Assembly (NCBI GenBank): GCA_049509395.1
Contig: JBEKZY010000183.1
Coordinates: 1 to 9,683, forward strand
Source: JBEKIK01 sp049509395
Lineage (GTDB): Bacteria > Planctomycetota > Planctomycetia > Pirellulales > Thermoguttaceae
Length of the DNA stretch: 9,683 bases
Direction of reading: 5' to 3'
How positions within the stretch are numbered: the stretch's first letter is position 1; each line of letters begins with the position of its first letter. Positions 1 to 5,433 of this stretch are shown one piece after another. The notes under the pieces are model-generated. The model was given only the letters and a program-made list of their open reading frames with translations, was not told where the DNA came from and made no database searches. Made by a program: the position numbers and the translations under genes.

Positions 1-245
1 CAAAACGCATGGAAGATGCGATGCGTTTCTTCGTCCGAACGTTCCGGTCGGCCCGCCGCTACCCATCGTATTATGGCCTCGGCGTAGGTTATCATGCGCT
101 GCGGCAGGCTTGGGGGCTTGGGAGTCAGTTGCGCCGCACTCGAACAACGAAGGCACTTCTGGCAGTGCTCGTCCGCTACTTCTTTTGTGAAATAGATGTT
201 GGCCGGATTGGCGCATCGAGTCTTCATCTTGAGGTTGCAGGTCAT
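1..245 (-). CDS. Cys-rich putative zinc-binding protein, 5' part only (runs off left edge)
   Basis: An open reading frame begins with ATG at 245 on the minus strand and stays open for 81 codons to the window edge, so only the N-terminus is present. It reads MTCNLKMKTRCANPANIYF at the start, with cysteines at residues 3, 11, 28, 31 and 34; the last three form a CxxCxxC cluster. A second segment around residues 52-78 (TYAEAIIRWVAAGRP, then a charged SDEETHRIF run) looks like a helical linker. From memory, phage-associated small proteins with this 'W-x-A-G-R-P ... R-I-F' segment often continue into a C..C...C..CGC cluster, which would lie outside this window; that is inference. It lies downstream of the diphosphohydrolase-like gene in the same orientation. 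The ribosome binding site is weak (A-rich only), so the exact start is uncertain. The 9-272 plus-strand frame is its shadow. Confidence 0.6.
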   Translation of the reverse strand, partial: MTCNLKMKTRCANPANIYFTKEVADEHCQKCLRCSSAAQLTPKPPSLPQRMITYAEAIIRWVAAGRPERSDEETHRIFHAF

Positions 246-278
246 GGTTGTGCTTTTTACTGCTCGAAATAAGAGGCC

Positions 279-324
279 CCACCAGGAAACCTGAAAGAAA
301 AGAGACAGCCAGGTTTCCCGGTGG
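279..324 (-). terminator. Intergenic hairpin, possible terminator or processing site
   Basis: Fifteen-base inverted repeat: arms at 279-293 and 310-324, loop 294-309. Fourteen of 15 positions are Watson-Crick. The one odd position (284 with 319) is A-C on the plus strand but U-G on a minus-strand transcript, so the RNA stem is complete only for leftward transcription, matching the flanking genes. The leftward RNA continues with a mildly U-rich stretch (CUCUUAUUUC) but no clean U-tract, so termination may be partial. It sits between the diphosphohydrolase-like gene and the partial Cys-rich gene. Confidence 0.5.
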
Positions 325-330
325 AGTTGG

Positions 331-358
331 CCGGAGCCTCAAGGGGCTTGAGGTCCGG
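331..358 (-). repeat. Hairpin overlapping the stop codon of the diphosphohydrolase-like gene
   Basis: Inner stem CCTCAAG/CTTGAGG (337-343 with 347-353, 3-nt loop) and outer stem CCGGA/TCCGG (331-335 with 354-358), separated by a one-base bulge at 336. The stop codon of the upstream gene (341-339 on the minus strand) lies inside the stem. With the hairpin at 279-324 it makes a tandem pair of structures in the leftward transcript. A role in 3'-end formation or mRNA stability is inferred; no U-tract follows. Confidence 0.4.
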
Positions 359-797
359 CGCGGCCGCCAAGAGTTGGCCGGCCGTCGGAGCGCTCCTCGC
401 CTGAAGAAGTGGCTTTGATTCCGAAAGGATTATCTGAGATCGAAAGCGGATTATATGGCAAATCGTTCAGTTCCAGCGGCAGCAGACCTTCTTCGATCCG
501 CATCTGCGTGTCCAACAAACACAGAAAATTCCAGCAGGCCATTGCCAGGTGCGGTTCGTCCCGGTCGCCCCTGAGCCATTTCATGGCGTGCCGCAGGCCA
601 CTGTCCATGTAACGGCTCAGAGGAATACCCGCTTCCCAATTGCGCGGCTTGTACTTCTTAGCGCCACCCTCAAATATCTTGGAAACTTCGATTACGGCCC
701 GCACCGGCAAGAGGTCCATGCGTCCTTTTCCCTCCTGGCCGTCGCGGACGGCACCGGTGTTGAAATCAGACCGAGTGCCGGAATCTTTGATGTTCAT
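339..797 (-). CDS. Phage dATP/dGTP diphosphohydrolase-like protein (DUF5664 / dGTP_diPhyd_N type)
   Basis: A 152-residue cytoplasmic protein. Recognised from three conserved blocks: TGAVRDGQEGKGRMDLLP at residues 14-31, a KKYKPRNWE...SRYMDSGLRH stretch at 47-70, and GDRDEPHLAMACWN at 77-90. This pattern is that of the small phage family annotated as dATP/dGTP diphosphohydrolase N-terminal domain; related all-helical MazG-like enzymes cleave dNTPs to dNMP plus pyrophosphate. The acidic and histidine residues in the second and third blocks (E55, H70, D78, D80, H83) are the plausible metal or substrate ligands. Residues past about 115 are low-complexity and probably disordered. The frame is open upstream to 863, but ATG at 797 is preferred: GGAG lies 10 nt upstream (811-808), and the longer start would overlap the preceding gene by 40 nt. 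Enzymatic activity is inferred from family naming only. Confidence 0.7.
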   Translation of the reverse strand: MNIKDSGTRSDFNTGAVRDGQEGKGRMDLLPVRAVIEVSKIFEGGAKKYKPRNWEAGIPLSRYMDSGLRHAMKWLRGDRDEPHLAMACWNFLCLLDTQMRIEEGLLPLELNDLPYNPLSISDNPFGIKATSSGEERSDGRPTLGGRAGPQAP

Positions 798-805
798 GGT
801 TGCCG

Positions 806-811
806 ATCTCC
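806..811 (-). promoter_or_regulatory. Ribosome binding site fixing the start of the diphosphohydrolase-like gene
   Basis: GGAGAT on the minus strand, with GGAG 10 nt before ATG 797. It lies within the 26-nt gap after the preceding 69-residue gene and supports this start over the upstream ATG at 863. Confidence 0.5.
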
Positions 812-823
812 AACGATGCAATG

Positions 824-1033
824 TCAAGACTTGATTCGATGCCAGACGCCAGTGTCTTGGCATTGAACTATGCCTGCTTCTTTTTCAAGCCAGGCACGTA
901 GGTCGTATTCGCCATATAGGTATGGATCAAAACCGAGTTCACTCACCGCAATGAAAAGGTCCTCTTCTCCATCCATGAGATACTCGGCAACGGCCTTGAT
1001 GTCGCAAGCAGATAATGGGCGTTCGTAATACAT
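824..1033 (-). CDS. Small acidic protein of unknown function (69 aa)
   Basis: I do not recognise this protein. It begins 6 nt after the stop codon of the primase-helicase and ends 26 nt before the diphosphohydrolase-like start, so it is almost certainly co-transcribed and probably translationally coupled; its own ribosome binding site is weak (GAAG about 10 nt upstream, inside the last primase codons). The first half is acidic and predicted helical (ACDIKAVAEYLMDGEEDLF), followed by a Tyr-rich FDPYLYGEYDLRAWLEKE segment. The last residues contain CQDTGVWH, with one Cys at position 10 and one at 58, which is too few for a normal zinc site. It has no signal peptide or membrane segment. Operon position suggests a replication- or nucleotide-related accessory role, but nothing in the sequence proves this. 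Confidence 0.65.
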   Translation of the reverse strand: MYYERPLSACDIKAVAEYLMDGEEDLFIAVSELGFDPYLYGEYDLRAWLEKEAGIVQCQDTGVWHRIKS

Positions 1034-1039
1034 AGCTGG

Positions 1040-3769
1040 TTACTTCAAGGTGAGTCTTCCATTAACGGCGATCCAAGGCCGAGTGTTCGGTTCAGGTTGT
1101 TTCGGCTCCCAGGATAGATTGCCGATGTATTTCTTGTTTTGAGTATGTGCGCCACTTGGGAAATCTTGTGGCAATTGCCGGCTAATCTTCTGCTTGCTCC
1201 ATTGCCCCCTGTCTTCCGGCGCAAGCCATTCCAGGAACCGTTCGCAGAATTCAGAAAAAAGAATCTTTTCGCCCACTACAGCATGGCAGTTTTCCGCGAT
1301 GAATTGCTCTAAGGGATCACGCCGCCGCTCCTGGACGCGGAACTTGTTATGCGTTTCAATAATGGGCACGCCGATGCGGCCTTCCACGTTGGGTAAGGTC
1401 ACGTCGAGTATGGTTCGCATGAAATGCGGGGCCTCCTGGATCAGGAATATTTCCATCTGTCTTCGCGGAATCAAAACATCCGGCGATAAGGGTGGGACGT
1501 GAATCATGGTCACCCTGGTGTCGCCGGGAAAGATCGGACAAAAGTCCGGCGAATTGGCAACTTGTATGAAATGCAGGGTATTTGGCAACGAATAGGTATC
1601 CCTGCGCATCTGTCGAATGGGTATCGTCGGACTCATCACCCATTCCTTGATCTTGGCCAGCGCGCCGGGCGTTTTGGAGATGTCCAATTCTTCCACGTAG
1701 GCCAGAATGGCCCCGGCCAATTCCCCGTTAAAACCGTTCTGGTTCGTCAAGGCCAGATTGGCGGAGACCCTGCCTTTGGTGATTAAATAATCGAATGATT
1801 CGTGGAATATGCTTTTCCCGCAGTCTTCATTACCGTAAAAGAAAAGGTATGGCAAGTGTTGAAATGGATCACGCAGCAGACACGCCATCCACATCAGACC
1901 ATAATCAGCGCCTGTCTTGACGTTGGCGCGTTGCGCCCAGGGATGGTCCCGGATCGCCTCATCCAGGTCGCCGAAGCAATGTTTAAGCACCATGTCCCAG
2001 TGAGGATGGTGGGGAGCCTCGTTGGCCTGCAATTCGATGGGTTGGAAACGATATTGCGCCGATTCCCGGTTCCACTGGCGATCGCCTGGATATTCGGGCA
2101 GAAAGGGAAGATTGACCAGCGTCCAATGCCTGGACCAGATATCGGGAATAATGACATCGGCTTCCGACTTGGTTTTACCCAGTTTCAGCAATAGCCCTTT
2201 CATGTCGTCCTTATTGCCGTCTATCCATCTGCCGCTGCGAGAACGTCCGACCCATCCCACGCTCTTGTTGTCGGGCGTAACTAGAAAACGGGCGATCTTG
2301 TCATATTCGGAGTAGCTTTCATCGGTGGCCTGGGCCTTGATCTCGGCTTGGACACTCAAGACCCTTGTCAACCCGGTGCGATCATTGAGCCAACCTTGTG
2401 GCGCTGCCTCGTTGGGATTGTTCTTCTTGACGGCAATGACAACTCGGCCGTCTTTTTGAGGCTTCAAACGGGTTTCGCGTTGCTCGAACTGTTGTGGAAT
2501 GTCGATGGTCTGGCCAAGCATTTTGACCACGTTTGCGACGTCGTTTGCTGTCGGAAAGACATATCCGCCATTGTTCGGTGCTTCGACGCCGCCCCCGGCC
2601 CTGGCTGCGAGGTTCAAGTCGGGCGTCTTGTTGAAGAAGCAATTGGTCCAGCCGTTGCCGTCTTGCTCCCAGGTTTCGGCTTCCGCTGTTCCGGGGGAAA
2701 AACGGTACACGCGCCATGCGCCGTTATCGAGGGGAAAACAGAAACAATTGCAGGTGGCGGGGTCTTTCCCTTCGGAAATGGTCCTGAATATCCCTTTGAG
2801 TTTCAACGTGGATCGCTGGCCTGGATCGTCGATCAGGTTTTGCAGGGCCTTGGTGTGCGTTTGCAGGAGGTGATAGTCTGGTATCCAGACAGTGGAGAAA
2901 CCCGAACGCCCCAGTTCCTCGATGACTGACTTATGCGATTCATCAAGTGGCACCAGGCGACGACTATTTGCCAACAGTTCAAATGGGTCTTCATGTTCGA
3001 TCTGCAGTGAATTTATGCGAATCTTGGCCCTGCGTCGTGTGACGACCTCGATATGGTCCCGCCAATTGCCAGGCAAGTCATCAACGGAGACACTTCTCTC
3101 CGCTGGTTTTATAAGGGCCAGTCCATTGTTCGCTTTGTCCATTTTCCGATGCCAAATCCACATGTTCCCGCCGCAGGCGTCGATTTGGCTGGCAAAATCA
3201 AAACCCGTAGTGCTGCTCATCATGCCCAAAATGCAACGAGCCAGAGCGGCGTGCTCTGTGTGGTTGGCGGTCGGGATTCCATCCGTGGAGAAATAAATGT
3301 AGAAATGAAGCCCCTTGCCGCTCGTACTCTTGCGGACCTCCACGTAAGGCAGGGCCTCGGCCGCTTTCTTGACGCTTTGCAACTCGGCGTCGCTTAGGCC
3401 CACCCCTGTCGCGTGTCCAGTGATGCTGTCCACATCGAATCCGACCCAGCGCGACTGCCTCGACTGCCAATCCCAGCCGGTTGAACCGATTCCCTCGGCA
3501 TACAGGTCGAGCGGCCAGCGCAACTCATAATCGTGCCACTGCGGTTCGCTGTCAGCATTATGCGGAATTCGGATATTGAACCACTGGTTCACACCGTCCG
3601 TGAATGTGCCACGCTTACCGTCGACCGGTTCGCCATTGGCGGCAGACACGTTTACTTGTATTTCCAAAGCGGGGAGGAATCGCAGTACGCGCTCCAGCAG
3701 GTCCGGGCCGTTATGACGCGGCACTTGGGCCTGTAGGAACATCTGTAAAGACTGAGTGACCGACGGCAT
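1040..3769 (-). CDS. Fused AEP-type primase and SF3/D5-type helicase (909 aa)
   Basis: Probable replicative primase-helicase that primes and unwinds phage DNA. The N-terminal part shows archaeo-eukaryotic primase motifs: WVGFDVD (D112, D114), STSGKGLHFYIYF (H155) and a later QIDACGG (D197). The C-terminal part is an SF3-like AAA+ helicase: Walker A GNEDCGKS at 646-653 (K652), Walker B-like AILAYVEE at 687-694, sensor-1 QVANSPDF (N739), and a candidate arginine finger R752 in GDTRVTMIHV. The order and length match phage and plasmid primase-helicases with DUF5906/D5-like C-termini. About 440 residues lie between the two catalytic parts, including a Cys cluster CNCFCF at 340-345; I cannot assign them fully. 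ATG 3769 has AAAGG 6 nt upstream (3780-3776). It is the first gene of the leftward operon, directly next to the symmetric control region. Confidence 0.88.
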   Translation of the reverse strand: MPSVTQSLQMFLQAQVPRHNGPDLLERVLRFLPALEIQVNVSAANGEPVDGKRGTFTDGVNQWFNIRIPHNADSEPQWHDYELRWPLDLYAEGIGSTGWDWQSRQSRWVGFDVDSITGHATGVGLSDAELQSVKKAAEALPYVEVRKSTSGKGLHFYIYFSTDGIPTANHTEHAALARCILGMMSSTTGFDFASQIDACGGNMWIWHRKMDKANNGLALIKPAERSVSVDDLPGNWRDHIEVVTRRRAKIRINSLQIEHEDPFELLANSRRLVPLDESHKSVIEELGRSGFSTVWIPDYHLLQTHTKALQNLIDDPGQRSTLKLKGIFRTISEGKDPATCNCFCFPLDNGAWRVYRFSPGTAEAETWEQDGNGWTNCFFNKTPDLNLAARAGGGVEAPNNGGYVFPTANDVANVVKMLGQTIDIPQQFEQRETRLKPQKDGRVVIAVKKNNPNEAAPQGWLNDRTGLTRVLSVQAEIKAQATDESYSEYDKIARFLVTPDNKSVGWVGRSRSGRWIDGNKDDMKGLLLKLGKTKSEADVIIPDIWSRHWTLVNLPFLPEYPGDRQWNRESAQYRFQPIELQANEAPHHPHWDMVLKHCFGDLDEAIRDHPWAQRANVKTGADYGLMWMACLLRDPFQHLPYLFFYGNEDCGKSIFHESFDYLITKGRVSANLALTNQNGFNGELAGAILAYVEELDISKTPGALAKIKEWVMSPTIPIRQMRRDTYSLPNTLHFIQVANSPDFCPIFPGDTRVTMIHVPPLSPDVLIPRRQMEIFLIQEAPHFMRTILDVTLPNVEGRIGVPIIETHNKFRVQERRRDPLEQFIAENCHAVVGEKILFSEFCERFLEWLAPEDRGQWSKQKISRQLPQDFPSGAHTQNKKYIGNLSWEPKQPEPNTRPWIAVNGRLTLK

Positions 3770-3792
3770 GAGTTGCCTTTAGGACAAGGAAC

Positions 3793-3806
3793 AATGGACG
3801 ACCATT
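3793..3806. promoter_or_regulatory. Small palindrome, possible operator (left side)
   Basis: AATGG-ACGA-CCATT: perfect 5-base arms at 3793-3797 and 3802-3806. It overlaps the outer end of the left symmetric arm and lies just downstream of the TATAAA-like element facing the primase-helicase gene, where a repressor could act. Short arms make chance occurrence possible. Confidence 0.25.
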
Positions 3807-3820
3807 TATAAGAAAGTGAC
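3802..3820 (-). promoter_or_regulatory. Candidate leftward promoter or operator element
   Basis: On the minus strand this reads GTCACTTTCTTATAAATGG, 17 of 19 identical to the element at 3915-3933 on the plus strand. TATAAA (3810-3805) resembles a -10 box, but no good -35 hexamer lies 16-18 nt upstream. It may therefore be a phage-specific or activator-dependent promoter, or a regulator site rather than a promoter. It lies 32-50 nt upstream of the primase-helicase ATG. Confidence 0.4.
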
Positions 3821-3914
3821 GACATGCCTTGCGCATCCCAAAAATCTGAAAAATGTTTTTTGCCGCGTCATTTCAGAAAAATATTTCCATTTTTTGGGAT
3901 GGACATGCCGGTTT

Positions 3915-3933
3915 GTCACTTTCTTATATGTGG
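3915..3933 (+). promoter_or_regulatory. Candidate rightward promoter or operator element
   Basis: GTCACTTTCTTATATGTGG, the counterpart of the leftward element at 3802-3820. TATATG (3925-3930) is a poor -10 box, and no good -35 lies at normal spacing; the inner arm TTTTTGGGATG starts 24 nt upstream. It would leave a leader of roughly 140 nt before ATG 4073, much longer than on the left side. Function is inferred from the symmetry alone. Confidence 0.4.
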
Positions 3934-3939
3934 CACATA
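3927..3939. promoter_or_regulatory. 13-bp palindrome, possible operator (right side)
   Basis: TATGTG-G-CACATA, a perfect 6-base-arm palindrome with one central base. It overlaps the outer end of the right symmetric arm, and a protein bound there could block rightward transcription. The left side has a different palindrome at the equivalent place, so the two operons might be regulated separately. Confidence 0.3.
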
Positions 3940-4058
3940 GTTGCACCATCGATAGGCGAGCACGCCGTCAATAATTTCAGAAAAGAATGCGAGGCCCTGC
4001 ATGATATAGACGTTAAACCGCGTTTTTCAAGTTTGCTCCTTCGTATGTCTCTCCTCTT

Positions 4059-4064
4059 AAAAGG
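4059..4064 (+). promoter_or_regulatory. Ribosome binding site fixing the start of the 247-aa gene
   Basis: AAAAGG ends 8 nt before ATG 4073. It overlaps the alternative GTG start at 4064, which therefore has no room for its own site, so ATG 4073 is preferred. Confidence 0.5.
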
Positions 4065-4072
4065 TGCTTTTC

Positions 4073-4816
4073 ATGTCTCAGAACGCATTAGTGAATCTTG
4101 ATCTGACTCAACTTCCTTCCACACAGATCGGCAGCGACGAAGCCTATACGGAGCTTTCCAAGGGTGGCGATTTCCTCAGTTACGTCAAGCTGTGTACCAA
4201 TGACAAATACACAAAAACCGGCAAAATCCTTCCTGGCCATTGGGGCATCCCAGATGCCGGCGACGAGATCATCGACCTGGGCGATTCCATAGACGTGCTG
4301 CCTTTAGCTCGTCGACCAAAGGCACTTGATTCCAGCGATAAGTCGGCGATCGTCATTTCCTACGATGAGCAATCGCCTGCGTTCAAGCGGATCGCCGCGA
4401 AATCAATGGAGCCGAATTCTGGCTGCCAGCATGGAATCAGCTTTCTGGTAGTGGAACGCTCCACGGGTCAGTTCCTGGAGATATATTTTGGCACCAAATC
4501 AAGCCGGCCGGAGGCCAAAAAGATATTTCCATACCTGCCGTTGAGTCAGGCGGACATCGAACGCAAGGCTGCCGCAGGAGCCGACGTGCAGGACCTTGTT
4601 CCGCATGGCCCGATACCGGTAACTCTCAAAGTCCGCCTAGCGGAAAACAAGAAGGGAATGTGGCACTGCCCTATGGTCGTAAAGTGCTCTGCTCCCTTCG
4701 CCAAAATCCCGCCCACTACAGCAATCGTCCGCGAGATCAACAGGTTCCTCAGTGCCAAATCGGGTGGCGTGGAAAAGGTCGAAGAACCAGTAGGCCATAA
4801 GGGCCGGGCGCGATAA
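4073..4816 (+). CDS. Conserved-looking phage protein of unknown function, candidate ssDNA-binding or replication accessory (247 aa)
   Basis: I cannot name this family with confidence. It is a soluble protein with no signal peptide or membrane segment. Visible blocks are GGDFLSYVKLCTNDKYTKTG at residues 31-50, GHWGIPDAGDEIIDLGDSID at 55-74, a VLPLARRPKAL stretch at 75-85, a beta-rich GISFLVVERS...FLEIYFGTKSSRPEAKK at 121-150, and PVTLKVRLAENKKGMWHCPMV at 182-202. Alternating hydrophobic strands with basic and aromatic residues are compatible with an OB-like nucleic-acid-binding fold, and the first position opposite the primase-helicase fits an ssDNA-binding role. However, the C-terminus is not the acidic tip typical of SSB, so this remains a guess. 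The start is set by AAAAGG at 4059-4064. It is the first gene of the rightward operon. Confidence 0.75.
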   Translation: MSQNALVNLDLTQLPSTQIGSDEAYTELSKGGDFLSYVKLCTNDKYTKTGKILPGHWGIPDAGDEIIDLGDSIDVLPLARRPKALDSSDKSAIVISYDEQSPAFKRIAAKSMEPNSGCQHGISFLVVERSTGQFLEIYFGTKSSRPEAKKIFPYLPLSQADIERKAAAGADVQDLVPHGPIPVTLKVRLAENKKGMWHCPMVVKCSAPFAKIPPTTAIVREINRFLSAKSGGVEKVEEPVGHKGRAR

Positions 4817-4839
4817 CAAGACGCTTCCTTCTCTCTATG

Positions 4840-4876
4840 CCCCGCACGGGCGCTCTTCTCTCTCGCCCGTGCGGGG
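4840..4876 (+). repeat. Strong GC-rich hairpin with pyrimidine loop in the 4817-4905 leader
   Basis: A perfect 13-base inverted repeat: CCCCGCACGGGCG (4840-4852) and its complement (4864-4876), with an 11-nt loop CTCTTCTCTCT. There is no T-tract on either side, so it is not a standard intrinsic terminator. The 9-nt sequence CTTCTCTCT in the loop (4855-4863) is repeated just before the stem (4828-4836). It lies between the 247- and 175-residue genes and could stabilise the upstream message, attenuate the downstream genes, or bind a protein. It also covers the upstream ATG at 4837 and so argues for the later start at 4906. Confidence 0.75.
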
Positions 4877-4905
4877 TCATATCCATTTGTCATTCCAGGA
4901 TTCGC

Positions 4906-5433
4906 ATGATTCCGAGCGCCGTTCTCATCCAGACGCCGAACGTGGATTTCGCCACCTTCCTCGGACTTTGCCAACAAGCCCTGGGACGCAACCCAGCGGC
5001 AACAGTTGATGCAAGTCCATTGGAACGATCAGACGCCGAGCGTTTTTTGGCTTGTCTAGCAGCGCTAAGGGATCGGAATGCTTCTGTCGGGCTAGCGCCA
5101 AACTTGCTGACGCACGTTTCGGTCAGCATTCTCGCTGCTGCCGACGATCGGGACATGCTCGATATCCTCCAAGCATCCACCACAATGCCGTTTGTGGCAA
5201 CAGATACGCTTATGCACGGCGTCCAGTTGGCAGTAATAACCGGCACGTTGGCTCAGTGGCGCGATGCCGTAAAGTCCGGTTGTTCAAAGAACAACACACC
5301 AAACATGCGGGTGTTCTTCAATCGCGTGATGTCTCTCTTCGAGTCAGCCGGTTTGGGTGGAATCTGGAAAGATTTTGAAAGCCGGCCGTTGCGGGACCAG
5401 ACGTTCTATCTGGAAGACAAACGCCAGCGATGA
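4906..5433 (+). CDS. Protein of unknown function (175 aa)
   Basis: Not recognised. The frame is open from 4837, but ATG 4906 is preferred because AGGA (4897-4900) lies 5 nt upstream and the longer form would start inside a strong hairpin. The product is mostly helical with many Ala and Leu residues: LGLCQQALGRNP near residues 19-30, DAERFLACLAALRDRNASVG at about 43-62, a hydrophobic middle, and a C-terminal region with MRVFFNRVMSLFESAGL and an acidic/basic tail. It has no signal peptide, no convincing transmembrane helix and no zinc motif. Its stop overlaps the methyltransferase start by 4 nt (ATGA), so the two are translationally coupled, which suggests a role linked to DNA modification or replication. 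No catalytic motif is visible. Confidence 0.7.
   Translation: MIPSAVLIQTPNVDFATFLGLCQQALGRNPAATVDASPLERSDAERFLACLAALRDRNASVGLAPNLLTHVSVSILAAADDRDMLDILQASTTMPFVATDTLMHGVQLAVITGTLAQWRDAVKSGCSKNNTPNMRVFFNRVMSLFESAGLGGIWKDFESRPLRDQTFYLEDKRQR

Larger units (their letters stand above)
3802..3933. repeat. 132-bp mirror-symmetric element between divergent operons
   Basis: Two nested inverted repeats share exactly the same centre (3867.5). The outer arms are 3802-3820 and 3915-3933 (17 of 19 matched, with a 14-base perfect block 3807-3820/3915-3928). The inner arms CATCCCAAAAA (3834-3844) and TTTTTGGGATG (3891-3901) match 11 of 11. The intervening 13-base segments and the A/T-rich centre are not well conserved as inverted sequence. 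The conserved blocks with equal spacing look like two copies of one control unit facing outward. GACATGCC also occurs as a direct repeat at 3821-3828 and 3902-3909. A paired divergent promoter/operator, possibly also an origin, is the inferred role. Confidence 0.75.
3770..4072. other. Divergent intergenic control region
   Basis: About 300 bases without a convincing gene, between the leftward primase-helicase and the rightward 247-residue gene. It contains the mirror-symmetric repeat at 3802-3933, an A/T-rich core at 3841-3900, two small palindromes, and an 11-base direct repeat (ATTTCAGAAAA at 3870-3880 and 3974-3984). A pyrimidine-rich stretch (about 4047-4058) precedes the AAAAGG ribosome binding site of the rightward gene. 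The frame at 3853-4101 overlaps the next gene and is not supported. Confidence 0.8.

Noticed and set aside
9..272. Plus-strand 87-codon frame at the left edge
   Set aside because: It is antisense to a minus-strand frame that fits the operon direction and has a patterned cysteine cluster; the plus frame has no good ribosome binding site and an irregular, Arg-rich composition.
798..863. N-terminal extension of the diphosphohydrolase-like gene to ATG 863
   Set aside because: It would overlap the 69-aa gene by 40 nt; the conserved domain begins after the ATG at 797, which has a GGAG site.
2348..2929. 193-codon plus-strand frame inside the primase-helicase gene
   Set aside because: It lies wholly antisense to a gene with clear catalytic motifs, and its own translation has no recognisable domain.
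3853..4101. 82-codon frame in the divergent control region
   Set aside because: It runs through the symmetric repeat and overlaps the start of the next gene, and lacks a ribosome binding site.
4840..4876. Standard rho-independent terminator
   Set aside because: The stem is excellent but no T-tract follows on either strand.
4837..4905. N-terminal extension of the 175-aa gene to ATG 4837
   Set aside because: It would be encoded by a perfect hairpin and starts without a ribosome binding site; ATG 4906 has AGGA at 5 nt.
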